From Nitrosococcus watsonii C-113 (lineage in GTDB: Bacteria > Pseudomonadota > Gammaproteobacteria > Nitrosococcales > Nitrosococcaceae), in the NCBI RefSeq assembly GCF_000143085.1, contig NC_014315.1, forward strand, positions 805,001-869,000: a stretch of 64,000 nt of DNA, written 5' to 3'. The translations under genes and the position numbers were made by a program. Under the pieces are notes generated by a model. It ran no database searches. It was not told the DNA's origin and saw only the letters and a program-made list of their open reading frames with translations. Of this stretch, positions 30,309 through 39,760 are shown piece by piece (position 1 is the stretch's first letter; the number at the start of each line of letters is the position of its first letter).

Positions 30309-31286
30309 ATGTTGGCTTATATTGTTCGCCGTATCCTCTATGCTATTCCAATCCTGGCGGGAGTCAATATTCTGACTTTTGCTTTATTTTTTGGGATCAA
30401 TAGCCCGGATGATATGGCCCGAATGCATCTGGGTACTAAGCGCGTTACTCAGGAAGCCATAGATGCCTGGAAGCAGGAGCGAGGCTATGATAAGCCCTTA
30501 TTCTGGAACAGCGATGGGAAGGAAGGGGATAAATTTACTGAAACCATCTTTTTTACTAAATCTATTTCTTTATTCCTCTTCCAGTTCGGCCATGCTGATG
30601 ATGGGCGAGATATTGGCCATGATCTCCGAACCCGTATGTGGCCTAGTTTAGCTATTGCAGTACCTATTTTTATAGGGGGCCTGCTAGTAAATACTACTTT
30701 TGCGTTATTAATGGTTTTTTTTCGTGGCACCTATTTGGATTTAGGAGGGGTGGTGCTTTGTGTAGCCTTAATGTCTATCTCTACACTGTTTTATGTAATT
30801 ATGGGTCAGTACTTGGTCGGTAAGCTGATGCATTTGGTTCCTGTTTCTGGCTACGTGGGTGGATTGGATGCTTTCAAATTCATTATTTTGCCTATCATTA
30901 TTGGGATTATCTCAGGTATTGGGGCTGGCGCCCGGTGGTATCGGACCTTATTTTTGGAAGAGGTGGGTAAGGATTATGTCCGTACAGCCCGTGCTAAGGG
31001 TTTATCCGAGCTTAAGGTACTGTTTAAGCACATACTAAAAAATGCTTTGATTCCTATTTTGACGGGAGCCGTGGTGATTTTACCTACTCTATTTTTAGGT
31101 AGCCTTATTTTGGAGTCTTTTTTTGGTATCCCCGGTCTTGGTAGTTATACCATTGATGCCATCCAGGCCCAAGATTTTGCCATTGTGCGCGCCATGGTAT
31201 TTTTGGGTTCAGTACTCTATATCCTGGGTCTGATTCTAACTGATATCTCCTATACTCTAGTAGATCCGCGAGTACGTCTTAACTGA
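30309..31286 (+). CDS. ABC transporter permease, DppB/YejB type
   Basis: The 325-residue integral membrane protein has the N-terminal MLAYIVRRILYAIPILAGV helix typical of peptide-transporter permeases. Six hydrophobic segments are visible. The cytoplasmic EAA loop RTARAKGLSELKVLFKHILKNAL contacts the ATPase. It forms a heterodimer channel with the next permease, 4 bases downstream. The substrate is inferred to be oligopeptides or similar because of family membership. No binding-protein gene occurs beside it. Confidence 0.9.
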   Translation: MLAYIVRRILYAIPILAGVNILTFALFFGINSPDDMARMHLGTKRVTQEAIDAWKQERGYDKPLFWNSDGKEGDKFTETIFFTKSISLFLFQFGHADDGRDIGHDLRTRMWPSLAIAVPIFIGGLLVNTTFALLMVFFRGTYLDLGGVVLCVALMSISTLFYVIMGQYLVGKLMHLVPVSGYVGGLDAFKFIILPIIIGIISGIGAGARWYRTLFLEEVGKDYVRTARAKGLSELKVLFKHILKNALIPILTGAVVILPTLFLGSLILESFFGIPGLGSYTIDAIQAQDFAIVRAMVFLGSVLYILGLILTDISYTLVDPRVRLN

Positions 31287-31290
31287 AATA

Positions 31291-32703
31291 ATGTCTTTTC
31301 AGCCCGTTTTTCTCTGGACCGATATTCTCATCTACCTGCTACTAGCCATGCTGGCAGTCGCCATAGTTGTGATTCGCCGACGCAAATATCTGCGCGCGGC
31401 CTGGAAACATGTTTTGCGTAGCCGTCGGGGCCAAATTGCCTCGGTAATTCTTCTCGCCTATGCTTTAATAGGACTTTTGGATTCGATTCATTTACGCCAG
31501 GCTTTAGCACTTCCCCCGACTCTGCAGGCAACTACTTCGGTTCAATATTCTTCCGAGGCACTCAGCCTGTTAGATCTGTGGGTTTCTCATTTGCGAGAAC
31601 GGATGGAGACCACCTATTCGGCTCCCTTTGCTACTCATCTTTATACGAAAGCGTTAGTAACGCTGCCAGATGGAGAGCAGCTGCGAGCTTATCCTCGATT
31701 AAAATATGGAGGTGCCCATTTAGCCGATCCGGCAGAACGTTGGCGTGATATAGCCCGGACAGTATCCCTAGCCGTCGGGAAAGGCATCCTTTGCTGGTTG
31801 TTTTTCACCCTCTTGGGGTTGGCCTGGTTAGCGAAACGGCGGGGTGTAAGTTATTCCGTTTATCTAGGGTGGGTACTGCGGGGTAGCCCGAGTGCCCCGT
31901 GGCGGGTTGCTTTGACCACAGTTGGGATTATGTTGGTATTCGCCTTTATGGCTGCTGCCTTAAGCCAGGACTACCATATTTTGGGAACCAATAAAGTTGG
32001 CCAAGATGTTTTTTATCAGAGTTTGAAGAGTATTCGTACTGGGCTTGTGATTGGTACATTGACTACCTTGGTGATGCTCCCCTTTGCGCTGGTGCTGGGA
32101 ATCGTTGCAGGTTATTTTCGGGGCTGGATAGATGATATTATTCAATATATATATACTACCCTTAATTCTATTCCCGGGGTATTGCTGATCGCAGCGGCGA
32201 TCCTCATGCTGGAAGTCTATATTGGTAATCATCCGGAGCAGTTTGGGACTGTAGCCGAGCGGGCTGATCTGCGTCTTCTTTTTCTCTGCCTTATTCTTGG
32301 AATGACCAGTTGGACTGGACTATGCCGAATCCTGCGGGGGGAGACCCTTAAGCTTCGAGAAGCCGACTATGTTTTGGCGGCCCAAGCCTTTGGAGTCAGC
32401 CGGAGTAAAATTTTGCTCCACCATATTTTGCCTAATGTGATGCATATTGTGTTGATATCGGTAGTGCTGGATTTCAGCGGGCTTGTGCTTGCTGAGGCGG
32501 TATTATCCTATGTGGGGGTAGGGGTTGATCCTTCCACTATGAGTTGGGGCAATATGATCAACAGCGCCCGCTTGGAGATGGCCCGGGAACCAATGGTATG
32601 GTGGTCTTTAACAGCGGCTTTCCTGTTTATGTTTATCCTAGTTCTCGCCGCCAATCTGTTTTCTGATGTGGTACAGGAGGCATTGGATCCGCGAATGGGC
32701 TAG
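31291..32703 (+). CDS. ABC transporter permease, DppC/YejE type, unusually long
   Basis: At 470 residues it is about 130-170 longer than usual DppC proteins. The extra N-terminal region has its own membrane helices (LLLAMLAVAIVVIRRRKYL and IASVILLAYALIGL) and a roughly 100-residue extracytoplasmic segment before the canonical permease core. The core holds the EAA loop LAAQAFGVSRSKILLHHILPN and ends VVQEALDPRMG. The pair makes the transport channel of a peptide-type importer. It runs 4 bases behind the first permease. The extension might take the place of other components or anchor a partner. Confidence 0.88.
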   Translation: MSFQPVFLWTDILIYLLLAMLAVAIVVIRRRKYLRAAWKHVLRSRRGQIASVILLAYALIGLLDSIHLRQALALPPTLQATTSVQYSSEALSLLDLWVSHLRERMETTYSAPFATHLYTKALVTLPDGEQLRAYPRLKYGGAHLADPAERWRDIARTVSLAVGKGILCWLFFTLLGLAWLAKRRGVSYSVYLGWVLRGSPSAPWRVALTTVGIMLVFAFMAAALSQDYHILGTNKVGQDVFYQSLKSIRTGLVIGTLTTLVMLPFALVLGIVAGYFRGWIDDIIQYIYTTLNSIPGVLLIAAAILMLEVYIGNHPEQFGTVAERADLRLLFLCLILGMTSWTGLCRILRGETLKLREADYVLAAQAFGVSRSKILLHHILPNVMHIVLISVVLDFSGLVLAEAVLSYVGVGVDPSTMSWGNMINSARLEMAREPMVWWSLTAAFLFMFILVLAANLFSDVVQEALDPRMG

Positions 32704-33177
32704 TGACCTGCCCTCACGCTAAAACAACGTTGCCGGAAGGTAATTTTGGGGCCGAAAATTGTTCTGAGCCTGGAGAGCAAATATGGTCATTATCTGAAAT
32801 TAGATAAATTAGAATATTATTACCGTTTTTATTGTTGAAGCGGCTTTCAAATTTTACGTGGCCGCGCTTCCTAGCCATTGCCATTTCGGCAATGGCTAGG
32901 GGGTATTTGATTATTTCTTCGTTAATCTCCGTTATTCCCGAAATGTGTCTCGTGATCAGCGTATTGGTTTGCTCTATTCCTAGTATGGGTTTTATAGTCA
33001 TTAATTTATTTATTGCTGCGTTCTTGAATAAGGCGGAAGCATTTGGACGATCTGCCGTATCTTCCCACGGCCAAAGAATTGTTTGCCGAACTACGGCAAG
33101 CCACTTGGTGGTGGTTGCGGAAGCGGCTGGAAGCGGTAATGGATGCCCGCCCGTGGGAGGGAGTAAGGAGTGTACCT
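32704..33177. other. 474-base gap between permease and ATPase, no convincing gene
   Basis: Between the permease stop and the ATPase start lies a stretch with no family-like frame. It contains a perfect 13-bp hairpin at 32870-32900. Nothing here resembles the expected substrate-binding protein gene. The last 150 bases are open in the ATPase frame (LPYLPTAKELFAELRQAT) and might be an N-terminal extension or the tail of a lost upstream gene. Confidence 0.4.
32870..32900. repeat. perfect inverted repeat (13-bp stem)
   Basis: CCTAGCCATTGCC and GGCAATGGCTAGG flank a 5-nt ATTTC loop. No T-tract follows, so it is not a standard terminator. It may be a transcript-stability hairpin between the permease and ATPase genes. 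Confidence 0.8.
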
Positions 33178-35019
33178 TTGACTGAATCCCTGCTGCGAGT
33201 CGAAGGGCTTAAAACTTGGTTTGAAACCTCAGCGGGGACGGTGCGGGCCGTCGATGGAGTGGATTTTGAAATTAATCCAGGCGAGACTTTTGTGCTGCTG
33301 GGAGAATCTGGCTGTGGTAAATCCATGACGGCACTTTCGGTAATGAGGCTGATAGCTGTTCCTCCAGGCCATATAACCGCACAAAGAATAGTCCTGGGTA
33401 ATCGTAATCTGCTAGAGCTGCCAGAAAGGGCTATGCGCAAGTTACGAGGTCGAAAGATTGCGATGATCTTCCAAGAGCCCCAAACCTCCCTGAACCCCGT
33501 TTTTACCGTAGGAGATCAAATCGGCGAGAGTTTACGTGTCCATCTTGGCCTGCGGCGCTCCTCTCTCCGTCAACGAGTTTTAGAGCTTTTAGAAGCGGTG
33601 GGTATTCCCCATCCCAGGCAGCGCATCGATGATTATCCCCACCAATTTTCGGGAGGAATGAGGCAGCGGGTGATGATTGCTATGGCCCTAGCTGGAGAGC
33701 CCGAGCTGCTGATTGCGGATGAGCCTACGACCGCCTTGGATGTAACTATCCAAACCCAAATTTTAGAACTGCTCAAAGGATTGCAAAGGGAACGGGGTCT
33801 CTCTATTCTTTTGATTACACACGATCTAGGAGTCGTGTCCCAGATGGCTGATCGGATCGGAGTAATGTACGCGGGGCACTTAGTGGAACAGGCCAGCCGG
33901 GAGCGTTTTTTCACTGACCCGCTTCATCCATATTCCCGCAAGCTCTTTGAAGCACTTCCTACCCATGGCAAGCGGGATCAGCGTTTGAATGTTATCCAGG
34001 GAAGCGTTCCTCCTCTCACCCAGCTTTTTAAGGCTTGCCGTTTTGTTGATCGTTGTGACTTTGCCTGGGAAGCTTGCCGAATACAGGCGCCTAAGTGGAT
34101 GTTGGCTGAATCGGGCCATCATGTTCGTTGCCATCTTTATGATCCGGAGATTGCTCCGAGTCGGCCTTCAGAGAGCCAGAGTAATTATGCCCGATCGCCT
34201 TTGCCAGCGGCACAACCTGCGGGTCAAGTGCTGCTCAAGGTAAAAGATCTGAAAGTGTATTTTCCCATTCGCAAGGGAATATTACGGCGGATGAGCGGCC
34301 ATATCAAAGCGGTTGATGGCGTTTCCCTGGAAATTCGTCGTGCTGAAACGTTGGCTTTAGTGGGGGAATCGGGTTGCGGCAAGACCACCACGGGTAAAGG
34401 GATCTTGCAGTTGTTGCCGGTGACTGCTGGTAGTGTGCGACTTAACGGTGAAGAATTGACTAGGCTTAAGGGACGCGCTCTGCGCCAGCGGCGGGCTGAT
34501 TTCCAGGTTATCTTCCAAGATCCCTTTGCTTCCATGAATCCGCGCATGACGGTTGCTGATATCGTAGAAGAAGGCATGATTGTTCAGCGAGTGGGGGGAA
34601 GTGCCGAGGCCCGGCAAGAGCGGGTTGCTGAATTATTGCAGTGGGTAGGGTTGCCGGCTGAAGCTCGGGATCGTTACCCCCACGAATTTTCTGGCGGGCA
34701 GCGGCAACGGATCTGTATCGCTCGTGCTTTAGCAGTTAAGCCCAAGCTTATTGTTTGCGATGAACCGACCAGTGCTTTGGATGTTTCCGTCCAGGCCCAA
34801 ATTTTGAATTTGCTGCGCGAAGTTCAGCATGAGTTGGGTCTGTCCTATTTATTTATTACCCATAATCTGGCGGTAGTTGAATATTTGGCCCATCGGATAG
34901 CGGTGATGCATTTAGGCCGCATTGTGGAAGAAGGTACGGTAGCCCAAGTGCTCCAGCAACCCCAGCATTCTTATACTAAAATGCTTCTTGCCGCGGTGCC
35001 TTCGGTAGAGAGGGATTAA
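33178..35019 (+). CDS. ABC transporter fused ATPase (DppDF/YejF type)
   Basis: Two ATPase domains are joined in one chain. Domain 1 has Walker A GESGCGKSMTALS, signature FSGGMRQRVMIAMAL and Walker B LLIADEPTTALD. Domain 2 has GESGCGKTTTGKG, FSGGQRQRICIARAL and LIVCDEPTSALD. An oligopeptide-transporter zinc-like Cys motif occurs between them (ACRFVDRCDFAWEAC). A TTG at 33178 is preceded by AAGGAG at 7 bases and gives MTESLLRVEGLKTWF, the best start; a TTG at 33043 is an alternative with 45 more residues. It powers the upstream permeases. Confidence 0.92.
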   Translation: MTESLLRVEGLKTWFETSAGTVRAVDGVDFEINPGETFVLLGESGCGKSMTALSVMRLIAVPPGHITAQRIVLGNRNLLELPERAMRKLRGRKIAMIFQEPQTSLNPVFTVGDQIGESLRVHLGLRRSSLRQRVLELLEAVGIPHPRQRIDDYPHQFSGGMRQRVMIAMALAGEPELLIADEPTTALDVTIQTQILELLKGLQRERGLSILLITHDLGVVSQMADRIGVMYAGHLVEQASRERFFTDPLHPYSRKLFEALPTHGKRDQRLNVIQGSVPPLTQLFKACRFVDRCDFAWEACRIQAPKWMLAESGHHVRCHLYDPEIAPSRPSESQSNYARSPLPAAQPAGQVLLKVKDLKVYFPIRKGILRRMSGHIKAVDGVSLEIRRAETLALVGESGCGKTTTGKGILQLLPVTAGSVRLNGEELTRLKGRALRQRRADFQVIFQDPFASMNPRMTVADIVEEGMIVQRVGGSAEARQERVAELLQWVGLPAEARDRYPHEFSGGQRQRICIARALAVKPKLIVCDEPTSALDVSVQAQILNLLREVQHELGLSYLFITHNLAVVEYLAHRIAVMHLGRIVEEGTVAQVLQQPQHSYTKMLLAAVPSVERD

Positions 35020-35332
35020 AAAATATTGGGCTTAGGTCAGCAAGCGGCAAAGCGCCTACAACGGTTATTATTGATGGAAAGAACATATCCCTTTCGATGT
35101 TATAGTGGTCATCGCCGTATCCGAACGAATCTAGATGCAGATGAAATAAGGGATCGGAAGGCCAAATAGAAATCTGGCGATTACCCCCCGTTAAGTGTGT
35201 TCCTTTTATCGGCAGTGAGAATTAAGCTGGATAAGGCGGTATTTACCGTGCCGGGAGCTATTCTTGAGTCTGCTATAATTTTAATTACTAGCCTATCTTT
35301 CCTATCTTTTCTCAAATCGCCTGTATAAAATT
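35020..35332. other. intergenic region upstream of glcF
   Basis: No gene is recognised in these 313 bases. An extended -10 promoter for glcF lies near the end; the rest shows nothing identifiable. Confidence 0.5.
35271..35279 (+). promoter_or_regulatory. extended -10 promoter element for glcF
   Basis: TGCTATAAT matches the extended -10 consensus TGnTATAAT exactly. It lies 54 bases before the glcF start. No good -35 is seen, as is common for extended -10 promoters. Confidence 0.45.
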
Positions 35333-36634
35333 ATGTCTCAGCCCGGGCAGGATTCCTGTTCATCCTATAAAGCACAAGGAATAGCGTTTATGGAAAAAGG
35401 GACGGATCGCTGTGTCAGATGTGGATTGTGTTTGCCCCATTGCCCTACTTACCGTCTGACCGGTGATGAAAGTGAATCTCCCCGGGGCCGGATTTCTCTT
35501 ATTAGGGCATTAGCACAGAATCAGCTAACGCCTACTCCGCCCTTATTAGGCCATTTGGAACGCTGCCTAACTTGCCGTGCCTGCGAGTCAGTCTGTCCTT
35601 CTGATGTTCCCTATGGGCGTTTAATTGATACCGTTCGTGCTCAAGTTCGAGGCCAGCAGTCTCGTGGGCAGCGGATTAAAAAACATCTCCTTCACCAGTG
35701 GCTAATTCCTCGCCCGACCCTGCTTCGTGGCCTTGGAGGAGTAATGAGACTAGCTCAGCGCATGGGGGTGGTGGGATTAGCTCGGCGCAGTGGGTTGTTA
35801 GAAGCTTTAGGATGGGCTTCGCTAGAGGCTTTGCTGCCTGAATTGCCTCCTCGGCAAAGTTGGCGGCCTTTTTTCCCTGCTCAGGGCGAGGAGCGGGGTC
35901 AAGTTGCTTTATTTACGGGTTGCGTTACTGATGTGGTGGATCAACCCTCATTAATGGCAGCGGTGCAACTGCTAAACCAGATAGGTTATGGGGTCCATAT
36001 TCCCAGGAAGCAGGTTTGCTGCGGTGCTTTGGCGAGACACGATGGCGAGCCGGAACGGGCCTCGGCGCTAGCGGTTGAAAACGTTAAAGCGTTTGCTACT
36101 ACTGGGGATGTTGAAGCGATTCTCTGCGTTGCCAGCGGTTGCACAACGAGTTTGCTAGACTATCCCCAGTGGTTGCAAGAGATGGGAGCGGAGACTGTCG
36201 CCGCTTGTGGTTTTGCTGGTAAACTTTGGGATATTAACCAATTTTTACTTCAAAAGGCTTGGCCGACAAGTGTAACGCTGAAGCCTCTAGCAAAACGGAT
36301 TGCGGTACAGGACCCTTGCAGCTTGCGCCATGTTTTGTGCCAGCACGAGGCAGTATATGCCTTATTGCGCCGAATACCAGAGGCTGATATTTTACCGCTC
36401 CCGAGCAATGGACAATGCTGTGGCGCTGCTGGAAGCTATATGCTAACCCAGCCGGAATTCGCTCAATGTCTACGTGCCGAGAAAATAAACGCCTTACAGC
36501 AAATTCAACCTGATATTTTGGTGTCCTCCAATATCGGGTGTGCGCTGTACTTGGTGGCGGGGATAAAAGAGGCGGCCCTTCCCATTGAAACCTTGCATCC
36601 TGTGCAATTATTAGCTCGGCAACTTAGTTTTTAG
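35333..36634 (+). CDS. glcF: glycolate oxidase iron-sulfur subunit GlcF
   Basis: The 433-residue protein carries two 4Fe-4S motifs, CVRCGLCLPHCPTY and CLTCRACESVCPSDVPYG. Two CCG domains follow with CCGALARHDGE and CCGAAGSYML. This is the classic GlcF/heterodisulfide-like arrangement. GlcF passes electrons from the flavoprotein GlcD to the quinone pool during glycolate oxidation. The glcD/glcE partners are not adjacent, so they must be elsewhere if the complex is complete. In a Calvin-cycle autotroph it would recover 2-phosphoglycolate carbon. Confidence 0.92.
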   Translation: MSQPGQDSCSSYKAQGIAFMEKGTDRCVRCGLCLPHCPTYRLTGDESESPRGRISLIRALAQNQLTPTPPLLGHLERCLTCRACESVCPSDVPYGRLIDTVRAQVRGQQSRGQRIKKHLLHQWLIPRPTLLRGLGGVMRLAQRMGVVGLARRSGLLEALGWASLEALLPELPPRQSWRPFFPAQGEERGQVALFTGCVTDVVDQPSLMAAVQLLNQIGYGVHIPRKQVCCGALARHDGEPERASALAVENVKAFATTGDVEAILCVASGCTTSLLDYPQWLQEMGAETVAACGFAGKLWDINQFLLQKAWPTSVTLKPLAKRIAVQDPCSLRHVLCQHEAVYALLRRIPEADILPLPSNGQCCGAAGSYMLTQPEFAQCLRAEKINALQQIQPDILVSSNIGCALYLVAGIKEAALPIETLHPVQLLARQLSF

Positions 36635-36753
36635 TAATAATATATACTTGGGTTTTTTATTTTTGTATGGGGAAGTGATTAAGAACTTCTTGTTACCTAA
36701 GGTTAAGCGAGACTATTCTTAGGTTAATTGATAAAGCAGTAATGGAGTAGGGA

Positions 36754-37398
36754 ATGGAAGGGAGAAGATTGTCGCAGCTTGACCATGCCATCATTAATTT
36801 TGATAGTGCTTTACGTACGGTTTTCGGACAACCTCGGGCAACCGAAAGGGCTAGTCCTGCCTCTGGTATTGCAGAAGGAGCATTGAGTGAGAAAGAACGG
36901 AGGCTTTCAGGGTGCTTGATGCGGGTCAATCATGCGGGGGAAGTGGCTGCCCAAGCTTTGTATCAAGGACAGGCATTAACTGCGCGCCTTACCGAGATTC
37001 GAAAAGCTATGGAGAATGCCGCTAGGGAGGAGAACGAACATCTCGTTTGGTGCCAGCAGCGAGTACAAGAGCTTGGGGCCCATACCAGTTACTTTGGCCT
37101 CTTTTGGTATGGGGGCTCTTTTGTCATCGGCGCCTTGGCGGGGATGGCGGGAGACAAGTGGAGTCTAGGCTTTGTGGCCGAGACGGAACGTCAAGTCGTT
37201 AAACACCTAGAACGACATTTAGATCGTATTTCCGCTCAAGATACCCCAAGTCGGGCTATCTTAGAGCAAATGAAAGAGGATGAAGCTCGGCATGCTACAG
37301 TGGCTTTAGAAGCCGGTGGAGTGGAGTTACCTTCTTCCATTAAGGCCTTGATGGGGGCCACATCGAAAGTGATGACCCGAACGGCGTATTGGATATAG
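36754..37398 (+). CDS. coq7: Coq7, 3-demethoxyubiquinol hydroxylase
   Basis: The 214-residue di-iron monooxygenase shows the six ligand pattern: NHAGEVAAQALYQGQ (first Glu), AAREENEHLVWC (Glu and His), the middle Glu in FVAETERQVVKHLE, and MKEDEARHATVAL. It performs the C-6 hydroxylation step of ubiquinone biosynthesis, an oxygen-dependent reaction at the membrane surface. The N-terminus is somewhat extended. The next gene lies about 50 bases downstream and probably has its own role. Confidence 0.95.
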   Translation: MEGRRLSQLDHAIINFDSALRTVFGQPRATERASPASGIAEGALSEKERRLSGCLMRVNHAGEVAAQALYQGQALTARLTEIRKAMENAAREENEHLVWCQQRVQELGAHTSYFGLFWYGGSFVIGALAGMAGDKWSLGFVAETERQVVKHLERHLDRISAQDTPSRAILEQMKEDEARHATVALEAGGVELPSSIKALMGATSKVMTRTAYWI

Positions 37399-37449
37399 CC
37401 TTTCTAACCATTGTCAAGAGTAGCTAATATAAATATAGGAGCAAGAGCT

Positions 37450-38388
37450 ATGGCTGATTTTAAACGTGGCGATTCTAACTACGTACGGTCCGCCTACAGG
37501 CGGTCAGGTTCTGAACGGCCCGAATATGGGCGTTCTAAAAATCGTGGGCAGATTTGGTCTGTCATCATCGTGCTTTTGCTGATCGTCGTGTTGGCGGGAG
37601 GCGCGGTATGGATGTATCTCAATGGTAAAGGCGAAGAAGAAGCCGTGGTAAGCAAAGAATCTGAAGTTGCTAGCCCGCAAATAGCTGAGTCAAGTACCAC
37701 CGAGATGGAGCCTTCCCAGCAAGGAGGCACTGAAGAAGGATTTACCTCTACAGCTCCCAGTGACGAAGATGAGTTTGCATCTTCAACTCCCAGCGAGGAA
37801 GAAGATGAATTTGCTTCTATTTTAGAAGAATTAGGGGTAGGGAATGAGCCCAGCGAAGAAGAAACTTCCGCCTCCTCCAGTACGGTAGAGCCGCAAGCAA
37901 AGGGATCAGCCGCTGAAGATAATACTGCAATGGGGGCTGCGCCGGAGGAGCCCCAGTCCTTTGCTGAGGAAGAAGAGCAATTTTCTACCGAGGAATTTAC
38001 TATACCTGAAGAAGAGCAGCCAGAAGAAGCGGGTGGAAGGCAAACTGAACTGGCTACCGGTCAGCCTAGAGGGGCTGGGACTGAGCGGCAATTAGAGGAA
38101 ACCCAAAAGAGAGGGGAAACTAATAAAAAGGGAGCAGAAGAGGAAAGCTTTGCTGCGGTAACCCCGTCATTTGAAGAAACTCCAGCCCCCAGTAAGCCCC
38201 AATCGGCAGGATCATTTCCAGAGACGGTCACTGTTCGGTCAGGTGATTCCCTTTCCGTTATCGCTGACCGTGTTTATGGTGATGCGGGTAAGTGGCGTTT
38301 AATTTATGAAGCTAATCAGGATCAATTGGAAAACCCTGATCAATTATTGGTAGGGATGAAGTTAACCATTCCTGCTCCAAATGATTAG
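37450..38388 (+). CDS. membrane-anchored LysM-domain protein with acidic linker
   Basis: The start at 37450 is supported by AGGAGCAAGAGCT. A basic N-terminal cytoplasmic stretch (about 37 residues) leads into a hydrophobic anchor near residues 39-57 (IWSVIIVLLLIVVLAGGAV). About 170 residues very rich in Glu, Ser, Thr and Pro follow. The protein ends with one LysM domain (TVRSGDSLSVIADRVYGD, then LVGMKLTIP). LysM binds peptidoglycan, so this is an inner-membrane-to-cell-wall tether of about 312 residues. A strong terminator follows. Confidence 0.85.
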   Translation: MADFKRGDSNYVRSAYRRSGSERPEYGRSKNRGQIWSVIIVLLLIVVLAGGAVWMYLNGKGEEEAVVSKESEVASPQIAESSTTEMEPSQQGGTEEGFTSTAPSDEDEFASSTPSEEEDEFASILEELGVGNEPSEEETSASSSTVEPQAKGSAAEDNTAMGAAPEEPQSFAEEEEQFSTEEFTIPEEEQPEEAGGRQTELATGQPRGAGTERQLEETQKRGETNKKGAEEESFAAVTPSFEETPAPSKPQSAGSFPETVTVRSGDSLSVIADRVYGDAGKWRLIYEANQDQLENPDQLLVGMKLTIPAPND

Positions 38389-38425
38389 TTAATATATCCG
38401 GTATCCGGCGGTAAACATTAGCTAA

Positions 38426-38466
38426 AAAAGAAGGGCGAATCGCTAGCGATATTCGCCCTTCTTTAT
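38426..38466. terminator. bidirectional terminator between LysM gene and ccm operon
   Basis: AAAAAAGAAGGGCGAAT, a short CGCTAGCGAT loop region, and ATTCGCCCTTCTTTATA form an 11-bp stem with A and T tracts on the two sides. It lies between converging transcripts. Confidence 0.9.
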
Positions 38467-38476
38467 ATTATAAAAG

Positions 38477-39760
38477 TTAGGGGACACGCTGGTTAATAAC
38501 TACCGATACTGGTTTGGAAGAGGTAGCTGGAATAATACCTTCGGCAAATCCTTCGAAATCACCACTTTGAGGCACCGGATTACCTGACCAAGAAACTCGA
38601 GCCCCAATTTGAAACTCGCTAAAATTCGACATCTTCATGCTCGGCATCATCGCCATGGAATCATTTAATACTACTGTGATAGGTAGATCCTTAACTTGAT
38701 GCCGGGCGGCTGCTAAGGGCATGGGAGGACCTTTAGCTGCACGGGCAAAAACGAAGACGGTAGAACTTTCAGAGACCTCACTCTGGAGGGCGGGATCAAG
38801 CGCTACTTTCACTTCGATGCTAGGAGCCGGAGTATTTCCTTCCTTCGTGTTGGTAGCGGTTGCCGAAGCTCGCGTTTCTGTAGTAGCGCGAGCGTCTGTT
38901 GTTGCCCCACTAGTCGCCATTTCTGGTGCTAATTGCGCCAAATGGGCGCGCACCATACGCTCTTCCTCGCTACCTGGTGGGAGCTGGGAAGCGAGCTGCT
39001 GAAGGTAGGTTTTTGCTTCTCCGTCCTGGTTCGTTTGGAGCGCGTTTACCGCTGCTAGCCACAACGCTTTGGGATGTTGGGGGGCAAGCTCAAGCGCACG
39101 ATGTACCAGTTTCAAAGGCGCTCCCTGCAGACGCCGTCCTTGGCTCGCGGCAAGGGCTTCCGCATAGTCCAAAATGACATCAGGATTTTGGTCATCCAAG
39201 GTATAGGCTCGGCCTAATGCTTCGGAAGCTTTCGCAAATTCATTCGTAGCCAAATAGGTGCGGCCTAGCAATTGCCATCCTCTGACATCTTCAGGGTGTT
39301 CTGCAAGCCGTGCTTTAAGCCCCTCCATGGCATGACGCATAGTATCCATTTCTTGCTGAGATCCCTCTTCCATAGCCCAAAAACGTGCAACTTGATCACC
39401 CGCCCCAAGCTGTTGGTAGGCCACGAAGGCCAGTGAGGGCGTGAATAAGAGCAGAAAGAGCGCAGTGATCCAATGCCGTTTTGATTTGAGTTTAGTAAGA
39501 GGTGTGGTGTCCGTAGCAAGATCGGCGGCCATGGCTTCTTCTAGCTCACGTCGGGCCAGAGAAAATTGTTCTTCGCTCAGAGTACTATTACGAAGCTCTG
39601 CGCGTAGTTCCCGTAGTCGTTCCCGGTAAACTGCGATCTCCGCCGTAGTTTCGTCAAGAACCTGTTGATTAGGGCGACGTAATAAAGGTGGGAGCAAAAA
39701 ACTGAGCGCAAGAAGCACCATTATTCCTGCAGCTATCCAAAATATTGACATGGAAGTCAT
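38477..39760 (-). CDS. ccmI: CcmI (CycH), cytochrome c apoprotein chaperone
   Basis: The 427-residue protein has an N-terminal pair of membrane helices (IFWIAAGIMVLLALSFLLP and WITALFLLLFTPSLAFVAY) around a leucine-zipper-like cytoplasmic loop. A periplasmic TPR domain follows (GWQLLGRTYLATNEFAKASEALGRAY). The C-terminal domain (VKVALDPALQSEV, ending SVVINQRVP) matches fused CcmI proteins. It binds the C-terminus of apocytochrome c and presents it to the haem lyase CcmFH. It overlaps ccmH by 4 bases, so translation is coupled. Confidence 0.93.
   Translation of the reverse strand: MTSMSIFWIAAGIMVLLALSFLLPPLLRRPNQQVLDETTAEIAVYRERLRELRAELRNSTLSEEQFSLARRELEEAMAADLATDTTPLTKLKSKRHWITALFLLLFTPSLAFVAYQQLGAGDQVARFWAMEEGSQQEMDTMRHAMEGLKARLAEHPEDVRGWQLLGRTYLATNEFAKASEALGRAYTLDDQNPDVILDYAEALAASQGRRLQGAPLKLVHRALELAPQHPKALWLAAVNALQTNQDGEAKTYLQQLASQLPPGSEEERMVRAHLAQLAPEMATSGATTDARATTETRASATATNTKEGNTPAPSIEVKVALDPALQSEVSESSTVFVFARAAKGPPMPLAAARHQVKDLPITVVLNDSMAMMPSMKMSNFSEFQIGARVSWSGNPVPQSGDFEGFAEGIIPATSSKPVSVVINQRVP

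Noticed and set aside
32832-33185. 117-residue hydrophobic frame between permease and ATPase
   Set aside because: No ribosome-binding site, overlaps the ATPase start, spans the hairpin, and looks like AT-rich chance hydrophobicity.
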